This document shows, piece by piece, positions 51,636-61,434 of a DNA stretch of 64,000 nucleotides (position 1 is its first letter; every line of letters starts with the position of its first letter). The stretch comes from Diplonema papillatum (taxonomy: Eukaryota > Euglenozoa > Diplonemea > Diplonemida > Diplonemidae). Under the pieces are notes generated by a model. That model did no database searches. It was not told where the DNA came from and saw only the letters and a program-made list of their open reading frames with translations. Location of the stretch: NCBI GenBank assembly GCA_030068145.1, contig JAPJBO010000755.1, positions 47,914 through 111,913 on the forward strand, written 5' to 3'. Made by a program: the position numbers and the translations under genes.

Positions 51636-53157
51636 ATGCGGGCGATTTGCTGCTTAGCCGTCGTTCTCGCGTCGCTGCACTCGGCGGATGCGGCGGTCGT
51701 GCCTTCGAATGCGCCGGCGCGGTACTGGCCCGCCGGGGTTGTGCGGTGGGCGGTGGACGAAGCGAGTGGAGCGAGCGCTCGGGACCCGTTGATCCTCGAG
51801 GGCACTGCTGACTGGGAGTTCCACACGTGCCTGGTGTTCGAGCGGTGCACCCTCGCGACGTGTTCCCCGCCGTTTCTCAAGTTCAAGCGCTCGGACGCCA
51901 GCGAAGCGACCTGCACGAGTGACGCGACCGGTATCAACCCAGCAGCGTCGAAGATCACCACGATTACCATCGGACCCCACTGCGGCACTGGGACCATGCT
52001 GAGCGCAATCGGCCACGCCCTCGGGCTTGAAAACGAGCAGCGCCGCAGGGACAGGGCACAGCACGTCAAAGTAATCCCCGCGGCCATCGCGGCGGGCAAA
52101 GAAGGCGAGTTCTCGCAGGACGCGGCGTTCGTCGATATCGGGGCGTACGACTACGACAGCATCGTCCACGACGGGAGCCACTCGTACTCCGCCAGCGGGC
52201 TGACCACCATCGACGCGCCGCACGGTCAGACTAACGATATCGGCCAACGCAATCACATCAACCCGCTGGTGTCGGCAGCCGTCAACTTCGTGTACAACGG
52301 TTGCAAAGCCGGGAAAAAGGGCCCGTCTTGCATGGCGTCGTACAACACGACGCTCGCGCCGGTCACCGTCACGCCGGGAGTTAGCCACCTGTTCACGATG
52401 GCCCTGCGGTCGAACGACGTGTTTTCGATCGAAATCGACTCGAATCTGCCGGCCGCGGACGCCGTTGTGTCGGCGGTGACGGGAGATTCGTTCAATGCGA
52501 TGGGCGTGGTGACCGTGGACTTCACCCCGGGTTCGAACACCGCGGGCTCGGCGTACACGTTCAAGCTCACGGTGAAGGCAGGGGACGGTTCGTCGTCGAC
52601 CTGCAGCCACGCCGTTCGGGTGGCGAGCGCGTTCAGCTGCTTCGGGATCGACTCGTCAGCGGCGGAGGTGTGCTCGGCGCACGGAAAGTGCACCGCGCAC
52701 GACAAGTGCAGCTGCTCTGCGGCCTATGAAGGCTTGGACTGCGCCGGGTCGATCTCCTGCAGCGACGTCTACACGTCGTTCGACACGCCGCCAGGCGGGC
52801 CCTGGACGGATCTCACGGCGGCCACCTTCGGCACCGACGTTTACGCGCGAGGCGGCACGTCGCTTTTCCTCGGAAGCCCAACAGACGACCAATCCACGGG
52901 GAGCGCGAAGCTGTCGGTGAAGACGGACAGCAGCCCGTTCAAAATCACGTTCCACGCCGCGGTGCCGTCGGGAGCCGCGAAGATGGACATGCGGTTCAAG
53001 CAAGCCGACGGGACGACGTGCCTGACCTTCATCCACAACGAGCTCGGCTGGGGGCTCGACTACTTCGAAGCGGACGTCCCAGCCCTCCCCAGGCAGTTCG
53101 ACTTCATCGAGCTCCGCCCTTCCTGGTTGTCGTCAACCACCGACCTCTTTATCAACG
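51636..53157 (+). CDS. Secreted astacin-like pseudoprotease with EGF and lectin-like domains, exon 1
   Basis: Residues 1-20 form a signal peptide (MRAICCLAVVLASLH). Residues about 30-215 follow the astacin (M12A) layout: W-x-F-H-T-C-L-V-F, ITIGPHCGTG, HALGLENEQRRRDR, YDYDSIVHDG and NDIGQRNHI. The zinc motif HExxHxxGxxHE reads SAIGHALGLENE (123-134): two of three zinc ligands and the catalytic Glu are replaced, and the Met-turn SxMHY reads SIVHD. The fold may persist but protease activity is very unlikely. About residues 334-368 form a six-Cys EGF-like module (CSAHGKC, CSCSAAYEGLDC). From 375 on is a beta-sandwich of ConA/LamG type (GTSLFLGSP, KITFHAAVPSG). The exon ends in phase 1 at AAC G/GTATAC. 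Probably an extracellular or cell-surface binding protein. Confidence 0.8.
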
Positions 53158-53861
53158 GTATACACTTCCCCAACCCCCCTCTTTTTTTTTTTAACAAGCT
53201 TGCTTGTCTATATCAAAAAAGTATCGGATGGCAGCGTGCTGTGTTAAATCACTCAAAACAGGGTTTACACACGTACGCACAAACAAAAATATTCAACCTG
53301 CGCAAACCATATGCAGCAGAAAAGAGACGGTCAGACGGTTCCAAGAAGACAGACAGTTACCTACTGCGGCACCATATCTTTATATAATATGGTACGATGC
53401 CAAAAGGGGGGGGGGGGGGTTTGGGCGGAAAAATCCCCGCATAGTTCACCAGGGTCTGACGGGTACTGAGGCCCCATACCCTTCCTAAAACATCATTCTG
53501 CGTTCAAATACGCCCTCAGAAGCCTCCGGAGAGCCTTCTATGATGTCCCAAATGCGATTTTGTGGGTTTTTAGGGGGTCCCCCCGTCTGCTGGCCGTAAA
53601 CCGCCATAGTAGAAACATATGCAACCTGAAGCTGGGTCGCTTCTCTGTGCAAGATCCCAGCCCAAACACACGTTTTCGGCGTTCTCTAGCACTCTCCAGG
53701 CGCATTCGACCCTCGGGCTTCGTGGTTTCTTTCACTCACAGGTGTTCCGGGACGTGCAAAGATAAGGAGAATGGCCCCCTGCATTGGGGACAGACCGAAC
53801 TACGCCCTGCCTGTCTATACAGGCTTTGGGGTCAAATTGCACCGGCTTTGGCGCCACATCC

Positions 53862-54555
53862 ACCGTTTCGGGCTTCGGTTGTGCTGCTTTGGGGTCCATT
53901 AAGAACTCTGGTCTGATTTGCGGGACGCTTTCCTCGGTTTTGGCGCCCACTTTCACTGTTCTAAGGCCTGTTTAGGCTTCTACCTGCATCATGTTATGCT
54001 ACTCTGGTGATTCTGCAAGGCTTGGTGAACGAAGTAGGACAAGCGTTAAGTAACAGGCGATCATCAGCCGTTCTCAAACGTCGTCGAAGCGGTTGACTAC
54101 GACGCGTTCACTTCATGATTTTGAAGCAGGCTTCACCGCTTTCAGGGCAGGCTTTCAGAGCTTTCCTGGCAATGTCTTCCCTTCTGGCACCTTTCTCACC
54201 CATGGCTGCAAAGTGCTTCTCGCTGGATGACTTTGCAGAGGCGGCACATGACCCGAGGGATGTGTGGCAAGCTCCTGTGCAGTGAGCTTGGTCAGACAAA
54301 CTGTGTGGCGCACACACCCGCCATGGTCGGCAGTATCACCTGGGACAGTTTGAGTTCTGTTCCGAGACCCGCTCACGGTGAAGTGGCGCCTACTGGGTCG
54401 CTTCCTCTCCTGCTTCGGCGCAAAGTCTTCACCACTGGATGCACTTTGAACGGTGAAAGTGGGCACCAAAACCGAGCAAAGCGTCCCGCAAATCAGACCA
54501 GAGTTCTTAGTGGATCCCAAAGCAGCACGAACGAGACCAAAACGGTGCACATATT
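53862..54555. repeat. Intronic inverted repeat (about 90-bp arms)
   Basis: CTTTGGGGTCCATTAAGAAC...GGTTTTGGCGCCCACTTTCAC (53877-53958) is inverted at 54454-54530 (GTGAAAGTGGGCACCAAAACC...TTCTTAGTGGATCCCAAAG). About 490 bp lie between the arms. This spacer has open minus-strand frames (54317-54108, ending KACPESGEACFKIMK) that I cannot identify. Confidence 0.65.
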
Positions 54556-54764
54556 ATATTATACTGAGAAGGCCTACCGTAAGTAAGGTGTGTGGACAAT
54601 GGCCGAAACCACCAATGACCAACAACCAAGGTACCCACCGATCCTCATACCTCGTGTAACCACCACTCTTACGACACTCAGAGCACAAAGGATATCTCCC
54701 CATAACGACGAAGGTCACCCGGAGACACTCTAAAAACACAGCACAACACAACATGAAGGAACGC

Positions 54765-54930
54765 TTATTTGGGCATGCCCAGCCTGCAAAGCACCACGGA
54801 CGCAGGCAACAAGTTCAAAGGCGCCAAAGGCCTCCGTACACACATGCTACACTGCAAAGAGATGACTGTAGCAACGACCCCAGTACGAAAGGCGGCGCAG
54901 AAAGCCCTCGGAAAACGCCTCAAAACCCAA
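54765..54930 (+). pseudogene. Frame-broken C2HC zinc-finger remnant
   Basis: One frame gives WACPACKAPRTQ and the next gives NKFKGAKGLRTHMLHCKEM. Together they make one C-x2-C...F-x-G-x-x-G-L-x-x-H-x3-C finger interrupted by a frameshift. This is the same finger type as at 34889-35245. It lies within an intron and suggests LINE-derived debris. Confidence 0.4.
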
Positions 54931-55480
54931 CTTCCCCTCTCCCCCCCCCCCCCTTTTTTTTTCTCTCCCCCAGTTTTTTCCTCAGGGGACTTAAGCTCTT
55001 TGTCTGACCGAGCAAAAACGCCGGCTCTGCGGTGCCTGTGGGTGTCTGAGTGCCCGGAATCGTCGCCCCCCGCGCACGCAAACAAGGGGGCAGAGGGGGG
55101 TGGTGAGATATAAGCTTGCGGTGGTGGTGTGCACGTCTATCAAACTACGGAGATGGTAAGTGAAAATATTCGAATTGCAGTGACACACCGTGACGCGCCG
55201 TGTAAGCTGTTGCACGGGACCGAAAACCCCGTGCAGCTAATACCGCAAGATGAAAACAGAAGTCTTGAGCCGAGTGCCGGATGCAGAAGCTGACAGCCTC
55301 CCACGCTCTATCCGTCCCCCGAAGGATCCCGCCCCACCCACCCTTCGGAGAGGAGTCACAGGACCCAAAAGCAGCGTGTCTGAAACTCAAAGCCGACTGG
55401 TGAAAGTGACAACTGGGCTCTACTTCGATTCAACCGTTACCCACTTAAACCCCTGAACTTAAACACCCACACGCACACAG

Positions 55481-57031
55481 GGCATCACGTGATGCATGAC
55501 CAGCCATTTGAGGAAAGCTGTTTAACTGGGATGTCCTCGGTAACCGTTGACGCGAATGCGTGGATCGACGAGTTTCGGATCCTCTGCAGCAGCGGTATTA
55601 CGATGACGGGGCGGGTGACCGAAGGTGACTTGGGCCAAGAAGACTTCCGGTCCGGGGGCATTAGCATCACGCTGGAAATCGTTGGCGACGAGTGGATCAA
55701 CACGGACGCGAACAAGGAGGCGCTCGTCGAATCCCTGCTGGCGGACGTTTACGCGGGAAACGGGTGGAGCCACCAAAAACGCCTCATGCTGACCGCCGAC
55801 CTCGTTTCGTTTTCCGGGGCGAAGGCCACCCTCGGCCCGCTGAAAGGGTCGGCCGGCTACACCGCCGAAGCGCACGAGCACGTGCGGTTTCATCTCAAAC
55901 CCGAAATGTTTACCACGGGTCGGGTCCCGGAGCATGACATTGAGGAGGTGAGCTTCAAGATCTTCGGGTGGTGTGCGGTCGACGTGTATTTGGGATTCGA
56001 TCGAGCGAGCGAGGTGATTGACAACGGCAACTTCGGGTTTTCGAGTGAGTTTTTCTCGGGCACGGGCTCGATGAAAGTTAACAAGCAAGGGGTCGCGTAC
56101 ATCGTCCCCGTCGAAGATCTCCACCCGAATCACTTCGTGTGGTACGGGAAGATAGCTGGCAACACCGAGCTCCAGGCCACGCTGACGATGGGCACGTCCA
56201 GCGTGACCACGATCATGGGGAAGGAGGGCACCTTCGCGATCCTGATCGACGGAGACGGGCAAAAGATGTCCGCCTTCGCCCCCGGGAGGTGGCACAAGTT
56301 CCGCCTGCTTTTCGATTGGGACGCGCGTACGATAGACATCAAGCCAGACGACATCTTGTACGACACGATCGCGATGCCGGATGGCATGGGCCCGATCTCG
56401 CGGTTGATGTTCCAAGAGCTGCAGGGCACTGGGGGTTTGATCGACAGCGTGCACCTCTCGTGTGACTACCGTGACCCTACAGTCATGATGACCCCGTTTT
56501 GTCCACGGGCCGGCTTCGAAAGTTCGTCGTTCGTGCTCAACCAAGGCTCCGACGTTTTGTTCGAAGAGGACCGGCTGGCCGTGGTTCCTTGGCGAGACGA
56601 CCAAAACTGTGCGGATGCGGCGACCGAGTGCCAGGCGCTGAACGCATGCTCTGACTCGCACGGGTTCTTCGAGCTCAAGGACTCGGTGATCACCTGGAAG
56701 GCCGGCGTGCTCAACCTCGCGCCGGGAGGGGAATACACCATCTGCATGTTCGCGTACTCGTACCAGATGTGGTTTCCGCTCGACGAGTTCGTGACCTGCG
56801 CCCTCGGATTCACCGCGGCTCCGGCGACGGACGCGCCGGGCCCGACGCCGCCCACGAACGCTCCGACCGACCCGCCCTCGGGCACGCCTGTCGAACCGCC
56901 TCCGGGCGGCACCTCGGCGGCGCCCCAAGAAGAAACGCCCCCGCCGGGAAGCTCGTCGGCCCCAGCGGACACGCCGCCCGCCACGCCAGCGGAAACACCC
57001 CCAAACACGACGGCGGGGCCGGCTGAAACAG
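55481..57031 (+). CDS. Secreted astacin-like pseudoprotease, exon 2
   Basis: Phase-1 at both ends (acceptor CACACAG/GG; donor ACAG/GTATGG at 57032). It completes the first lectin-like domain (VTVDANAWIDEFRILCSSG) and adds at least one more beta-sandwich region whose strand GRWHKFRLLFDWDARTIDIK is typical of ConA/LamG folds. A Cys-containing segment follows (CADAATECQALNACSDS, then a strand pair ending VTCALGF). A Pro/Thr/Ala-rich tail follows (PTPPTNAPTDPPSG), a likely glycosylated stalk. Exons 1 and 2 together give 1,024 codons plus one base. A further exon should follow 57,032 but I cannot identify it. The symmetrical 1-1 phase is typical of shuffled extracellular exons. Confidence 0.75.
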
Positions 57032-57054
57032 GTATGGCCGCTCGCTCCCTCTGA

Positions 57055-57275
57055 AAAACACTCGAGGGGACTGCCTTGTGCTCATTTCGAAGGAGGCTAG
57101 AGGGGGGAGACACCAATACAACTACATAGTAGGTCTTTTTTGTCGAACGCTTACGCCCGCCACTGAACCCAGATTCACCTGTGTTTCGTGCGGGCTACAA
57201 CACATTTACCTCCTTTGTCTATCGCAACGGGCAGTCTCCTCAAGCATTTTCTACAAAGCAGGTGCTTCTACAAAA
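57055..57275 (-). repeat. Family A2 repeat, complete, reverse orientation
   Basis: Reading minus: AAGCACCTGCTTTGTAG, GAAATGCTTGAGG, TGTGCTGTAGC-like, GTGGCGGGCGTAAGCG, then tail CCTCCTTCGAAATGAGCAC and CCCTCGAGTGTTTT. It begins about 25 bp after the donor at 57032, so it lies in the third intron of the pseudoprotease gene if that gene continues. 57280-57700 shows no gene. Confidence 0.7.
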
Positions 57276-57711
57276 CAAAGTCGGAAAAAAGTTGCACACA
57301 GGGGTCCCTACAAAATGCAGTGCCCCTGAAGCAGACGAAATTTGAGTGTTGCAAACGAACAACTATAACAAGCTGAAATTGGGACCACACACACGGAAAT
57401 CAAGTGCTCCTAAGCAGACGAAATTTGAGTATCCCTTTCTCTCTCGGGAAAGGTCAGCGCGGTAGCGGTGACCACGAGAACTCATCCAGGTGGGTGGGGT
57501 GAGGCCCTGGGACTGCTATGGCGAGACTAACCCCGTCCCTGTCCCTCCCAGGGAGCCAGCCCGGAACTAGCCTAGCCCACCTGACGGTGGAAGCCCACAC
57601 CCTTTGACCTGTTTTGATGTGTTCTCTCTCTGTCTCTCTTTATGATCTCCTCCCTCGGGATTCTTGTCGTGTGAGACTCGAAGGATAAAAAACACGCGGC
57701 GTCTTTTATCC

Positions 57712-57870
57712 CCGAAGTTTTATTATCCCGCATTCGAACCAGGTGTATCACCCAGGCACATACCCACCTTCTCCGGTAGCTCCCTGTTCTGTCAACTTCT
57801 CGCGGTCTTCGTGAAAGGTGGCACCACAAAGCGAGGTCCGTCGCTGGCAGCGGGCCCCGAGAGAAGAGAA
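57712..57870 (-). repeat. Family E repeat
   Basis: Contains CCTGGTTCGAATGCGGG then ATAATAAAAC on the minus strand, as at 20970-21070, and GCGAGGTCCGTCGCTG with GCGGGCCCCGAGAG on the plus strand, as at 22765-22800. It may be a tRNA-derived SINE. Confidence 0.5.
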
Positions 57871-58162
57871 AAGCTGGCGCAGAGGCTGGCGAGTTGGCGC
57901 CCCGCCACGCTCTTCTGGGAGAATCGGTAGCCAATTGACATGAAGCCCGCGGCCGTGTGCAGCCACAGCGGCGAAGTACTCCGGTGCCCTTATTGCATGC
58001 AGTCCTCGTCGTTGCACAACCCCACACACACAAACCTCGCAGGAACTGCACAACACCGGGTTTTGGGGGTACCACTGATAGTAATTTTTAGTATCGTTTT
58101 GTACCTGACTAGCAGGTCACCCCTCCCGCCAACTTTGACTTGCGAGTCATAGCTATCACAGG

Positions 58163-58249
58163 GCTTACGCTCCACGCGTTTGGATTTTTCCCCCCCGCGT
58201 GTGCTTCGACGTGTGGATCCACAGGCACCACATGTGGATTTTGATATAT
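58163..58249 (+). repeat. Family F, left half, split by an element
   Basis: GGGCTTACGCTCCACGCG, GTGTGGATCCACAGG and CACATGTGGATTTTG match 33616-33736. The homology stops at ATATAT (58244-58249), where the long-TIR element begins; the right half resumes at 59749. Confidence 0.75.
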
Positions 58250-59748
58250 GAGACGATGCCAAACCCCCCCCCCCCCCCCCCCCCCCCCCTTTGCACTAAT
58301 AAAAACCTTTTTGACATCACCCCATACTGGCCCCGAACCCCCATCTGTGTGGCCCAAAACGAGTCCCAAACGGTTTTTGACGGGCTGAGTCGAGGTAAAG
58401 GGGTCTCCGAAGGCCCACGAATGGGCCCAGGTGGGCCCCGGAGCGGGCACTCAGCGCGAGGGGGAGAGCCCCCAAAAATGGGGTCGTTTTCGGGCCTCGC
58501 CACTACTCAAACTAGTCAAACACCTTCTGGCCTCCAGCGGGAAACCCAGACTTCAAAACGACAAGATCGGCTGTGTTCAGCCGTAGATAGCCACCAGCGG
58601 GTCCTCTTGAAGCCGAAGAATGCTCTCGGGGGTCACAGTTAGCCCCATGTGTGCAGCGCCAGCAGTGGGCAGGCACACGCTTAGAATGTGTGGTATGCAA
58701 GTGCACCCTGCCTAGAATCCGGCTTCACCCGCTTTTGAGACACAGTGCTTACAAGGAAAACGCAGAATATAAGGTGGAAAAATGCAAAAGAACCAAGATG
58801 ACGACTGTGAGCCCCCCGCCAACGCTAATCTCGGCAGCCTTTCCCCGGTTCTTTCAGAGATTGTCACCCACGACCATTCCAACAGCCCTGTACCGGGCAC
58901 GTGCCCAGTCCAAACCGCTCACGATGCGTCGCCGGCTCGCCTCGTCGTCAAGGCTGTTGAAGGCTTCTGAAAGCCTACCAGAAAGGCGCATCCAGATGGC
59001 AACCTTCTCCTCCTCTGTCATTAGGGCGAGAAAGAAACCGATCAGGTCCTCACCAGAGACCTTTTCGCAAAAGGTCCTGCTGGCTACGAGTCGTCTCTGC
59101 AAGGACTGACCACGTCTCGTTTCCTCATGAAACGGCGACAACTTCTGCATTGCTCTCACCGATCACTCCACGAACTCCAGACCCGTGATCTTTGGCATTT
59201 TCTCCTCTCTTAGTTTCCGTTTTTCTGGGTCAACCTTAATTCTTAATTAGTATTGCTGGTAAAGCCGGATTCTAGGCAGGGTGCACCTGCTGCACCCACT
59301 CTATTTACAACGTGTGCCTGCCCACCGCAGGCGCTGCAGGCGGGGTGGCCAAGTAGGGCTATCGGTGACCCCTGAGAACATTCTTCGGCTTCAAGAGGAC
59401 CCGCTGGTGGCTATCTACAGCGGAACACAGCCGATCTTGTCGTTTTGAAGTCTGGGTTTCCCGCTGGAGGCAAGAAGGTGTTTGACTAGCTTGAGTAGTG
59501 GCGAGGCTTTGAAAATGACCCCATTTTGGGGGCACCCCCCCTCGCACTGAGTGCCCGCTCCGGGGCCCACCTGGGCCCACCTGGGCCTATTCGTGGGCCT
59601 TCAGAGACCCCTTTACCTCGACTCAGCCCGCCAAAAACCGTTTGGGAACCGTTTTGGGCCACACAGGTGGGGTTTCAGGGCCAGTATAGGGTGACATCAA
59701 AAAAAAATTTATTAGTGCAAAGGGGGGGGGGGGGTTTGGCATCGTACC
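58250..59748. mobile_element. 1.5-kb element with inverted repeats of about 490 bp
   Basis: The left arm (58253-58738) and right arm (59258-59745) are inverted copies, close to 90 percent identical by eye: CGATGCCAAACCCCC, TTTGCACTAATAAA, CTGAGTCGAGGTAAAGGGG, CTTCAAAACGACAAGATCGG and TGCACCCTGCCTAGAATCC. The element is flanked by ATATAT (58244-58249 and 59749-59754) within Family F. The central 500 bp hold one open minus-strand frame. This is a foldback-type DNA element; the transposase, if any, is not recognisable. Confidence 0.8.
58854..59198 (-). CDS. ORF inside the long-TIR element, with in-frame TGA
   Basis: From ATG at 59198 the minus frame reads MPKITGLEFVE, TGA (59165-59163), then about 100 further codons (GEDLIGFFLALMTEEEKVAI, LSEAFNSLDDEASRRR) to a stop at 58854. 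The post-TGA part is helical and protein-like. Either the ORF is a decaying gene, or translation starts downstream at the Met at 59150. No family is recognised. Confidence 0.4.
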
Positions 59749-59754
59749 ATATAT

Positions 59755-59940
59755 TCTTTCCCCCACATGTGCTTGCCACAGGCTGGGTGTCGGGCCGCAC
59801 AGCCACGTGTCGCCAAGTCCAGTAGTGACGCTATTTTTTTTGCGTGTGTGGATGCGTCAACGCAACAGTTTTTGAAAGGATAGCGAAAGCGCGAAGGCAT
59901 ATTTTTTGCCCGCCGCACACATAGCGGGAAAGGTTTTTTT
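59755..59940 (+). repeat. Family F, right half
   Basis: Continues 33745-33885: CACATGTGCTTGCCACAGG, CGTGTCGCCAAGTCCAGT, TTTTTGCCCGCCGCACA. It has an additional 50 bp (GCGTGTGTGGATGCGTCAAC...) not found in the uninterrupted copy. Confidence 0.7.
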
Positions 59941-59994
59941 TTTCTCTCTCTGTGCAGGGGTTATTCTAATCCCCGAAATTCTGAAAAATCCCGG

Positions 59995-60261
59995 TTAAAA
60001 AATCTTTGATATGGCCAGAAAATTTTTTCCCCACGCTGCGCGTGGGAAAGCTGGGATTGCTGAAGCAAGCAGTGTCCCAAAGAGCTGCGCCTTTTTCAAC
60101 CTGTTCGTCCCGGTTCCCTGCTGGACACCTCTCAGGAGAGCCTGTTTCTCCAACTTCGGTCCCTTCCAGTTGCTGTAGTCGTACTGCAATGTATTGTCAT
60201 CAAGGCCAGTGGCAGCACCACTAAAACCAAATGCGGTGAGCGACATCTCTTTTAGTTTCAA
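59995..60261 (-). CDS. Unrecognised ORF
   Basis: The frame gives MSLTAFGFSGAATGLDDNTL, NWKGPKLEKQALLRG and LFGTLLASAIPAFPRAAWG. The composition is protein-like but no family is evident. ACGAACAG/GTTGAAAAAG inside could be a donor. It may be an exon or repeat-borne. Confidence 0.3.
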   Translation of the reverse strand: MKLKEMSLTAFGFSGAATGLDDNTLQYDYSNWKGPKLEKQALLRGVQQGTGTNRLKKAQLFGTLLASAIPAFPRAAWGKNFLAISKIF

Positions 60262-60322
60262 AATCTTTCAGGCCTGTGAGCTTCAGGATAGCAAACGATC
60301 CTCCAGTGACTGATTACTGGGT

Positions 60323-60580
60323 GTGATGGAAAACACAATCTGGCTGCTGCTTCTCCACTTAGTTGTAGCCTTCACTTGTCAGTCCCAGTGGGCACTACGG
60401 CACTACGGCATGATGGCCTCAACGCCTTTCTACGAATCGAGGCAGGGCGAAGCTGCTCACGACAGGCGCCCCAACACGCTAATCCCAACGCCCCTCATGG
60501 CCCCAGAGATATTTCTGGACCACATCGCTGGCCGGCTGTACACAAAACAGCAACTACGACTCCAGGATCTGAGCCTGTAG
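60323..60580 (+). CDS. Small ORF with signal-like N-terminus
   Basis: 85 residues: hydrophobic start (MMENTIWLLLLHLVVAFTC), then STPFYESRQGEAAHDRR and MAPEIFLDHIAGRLYTKQQ, ending LQDLSL. It overlaps no repeat that I identified. The hydrophobic start could be a signal peptide. No homologue is recognised; the short length makes coding status uncertain. Confidence 0.3.
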   Translation: MMENTIWLLLLHLVVAFTCQSQWALRHYGMMASTPFYESRQGEAAHDRRPNTLIPTPLMAPEIFLDHIAGRLYTKQQLRLQDLSL

Positions 60581-60789
60581 CGTGTGGGTCCCTTGCCAAA
60601 AAGTTTTTACCAGAAATCCCCATGGTTAAAAAAGTCTTTTTTCACCGGCTTGCTTTCAGAATTTTTTTTTTTTTGGTGAAAAAAAATTTTTATTTCTGGA
60701 CGGCACTTTTCATACTGGCCTCGCAAGCAAAAATCCGTTCTATAAAAAAGCCTTTATTTCCTGCCAGGACTATAATTTTTTTTATTCCT

Positions 60790-60990
60790 AGGAATAATAA
60801 GCATTTATTCGGCAAGATCTTCCGTTTAATTTGCCGTGTTATTTTAGTCCCGAGGGAGGCCCGTTTGCAACCCCAGCACAGCGGAGCGAGTGGCGAGGGG
60901 TTGCAAACCCCCCCGAGGGCCTCCCGAGGGACTAAAACCGACACCGAGGCAAAATTGGCGGAAATTATTGCCGAATAAATGATTTTATTG
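60790..60990. mobile_element. 200-bp foldback
   Basis: CATTTATTCGGCAA (60802) and GTCCCGAGGGAGGCCC (60850) are inverted at 60975-60989 and 60919-60935. The inner CGTTTGCAACCCC pairs with GGGGTTGCAAACC. The whole block is nearly palindromic. The flank 60600-60790 holds A/T runs and no gene. Confidence 0.65.
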
Positions 60991-61434
60991 GGAAAACTAA
61001 ATTCCCGAGGGTGGAAACAAAACATCGTTGCTTGGACGGCGTGAAATTTTGATAAGTCGCGGGGAGTTGATGTGGTGTTAGTTTGCAACGCGAGTGCTCG
61101 GCCGCTTGCACATGCACAGCAGGCGATCAGCAGATGAACTCAGACAGCTGGAATCCAGTGTGCTCAGGCAGACCCACAGATGTTCTTGCAACGAGACTCA
61201 AGCACACTGAATTGGTACAAGTTTTCTACGCACTTGGACCTGGAATTCAGCATGGGTGAGTTCGCTGGCGGTGAACTTCATCTGACACTTACTGGGCTGG
61301 AGCGTTCACGGGAGGGGTTTTCTTCACAGGCCTTTGAGCACCGAGGATGAGACACCAATGAATTCGGCTCAAAACGAGCTCAAAACACGCGATTTCACTC
61401 ACCGCAGGGAGAAAAAAAAATTTGCGAGGGGTCT

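Larger units (their letters stand above)
53158..55480 (+). other. Inferred 2.3-kb intron of the pseudoprotease gene
   Basis: Donor G/GTATAC, acceptor CACACAG/GGC; phase 1 at both ends joins G with GG and keeps a continuous frame (LFING, then HHVMHDQ, then VDANAWIDEFRIL). It contains Family C (53195-53310), an end motif GGTACGATGCC (53386) identical to that of the long-TIR element, an inverted repeat with 90-bp arms (53862-53960 and 54452-54555), and a frame-broken zinc-finger remnant at 54765-54930. The remaining stretches have no recognisable content. Confidence 0.65.

Noticed and set aside
55140..55205. 5.8S rRNA-like stretch (AAGTGAAAATATTCGAATTGC)
   Set aside because: Similarity is limited to about 20 bases and lacks the conserved flanking 5.8S segments; not reportable as rRNA.
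55225..55255. Bacterial or plastid 16S motif (AGCTAATACCGCAAGATG)
   Set aside because: An isolated short match with no neighbouring 16S segments.
51654..56928. Minus-strand ORFs opposite the pseudoprotease gene (318 and 468 codons)
   Set aside because: Shadow frames; the plus strand has signal peptide, EGF and astacin patterns, while these are Arg/Val-rich without domains.
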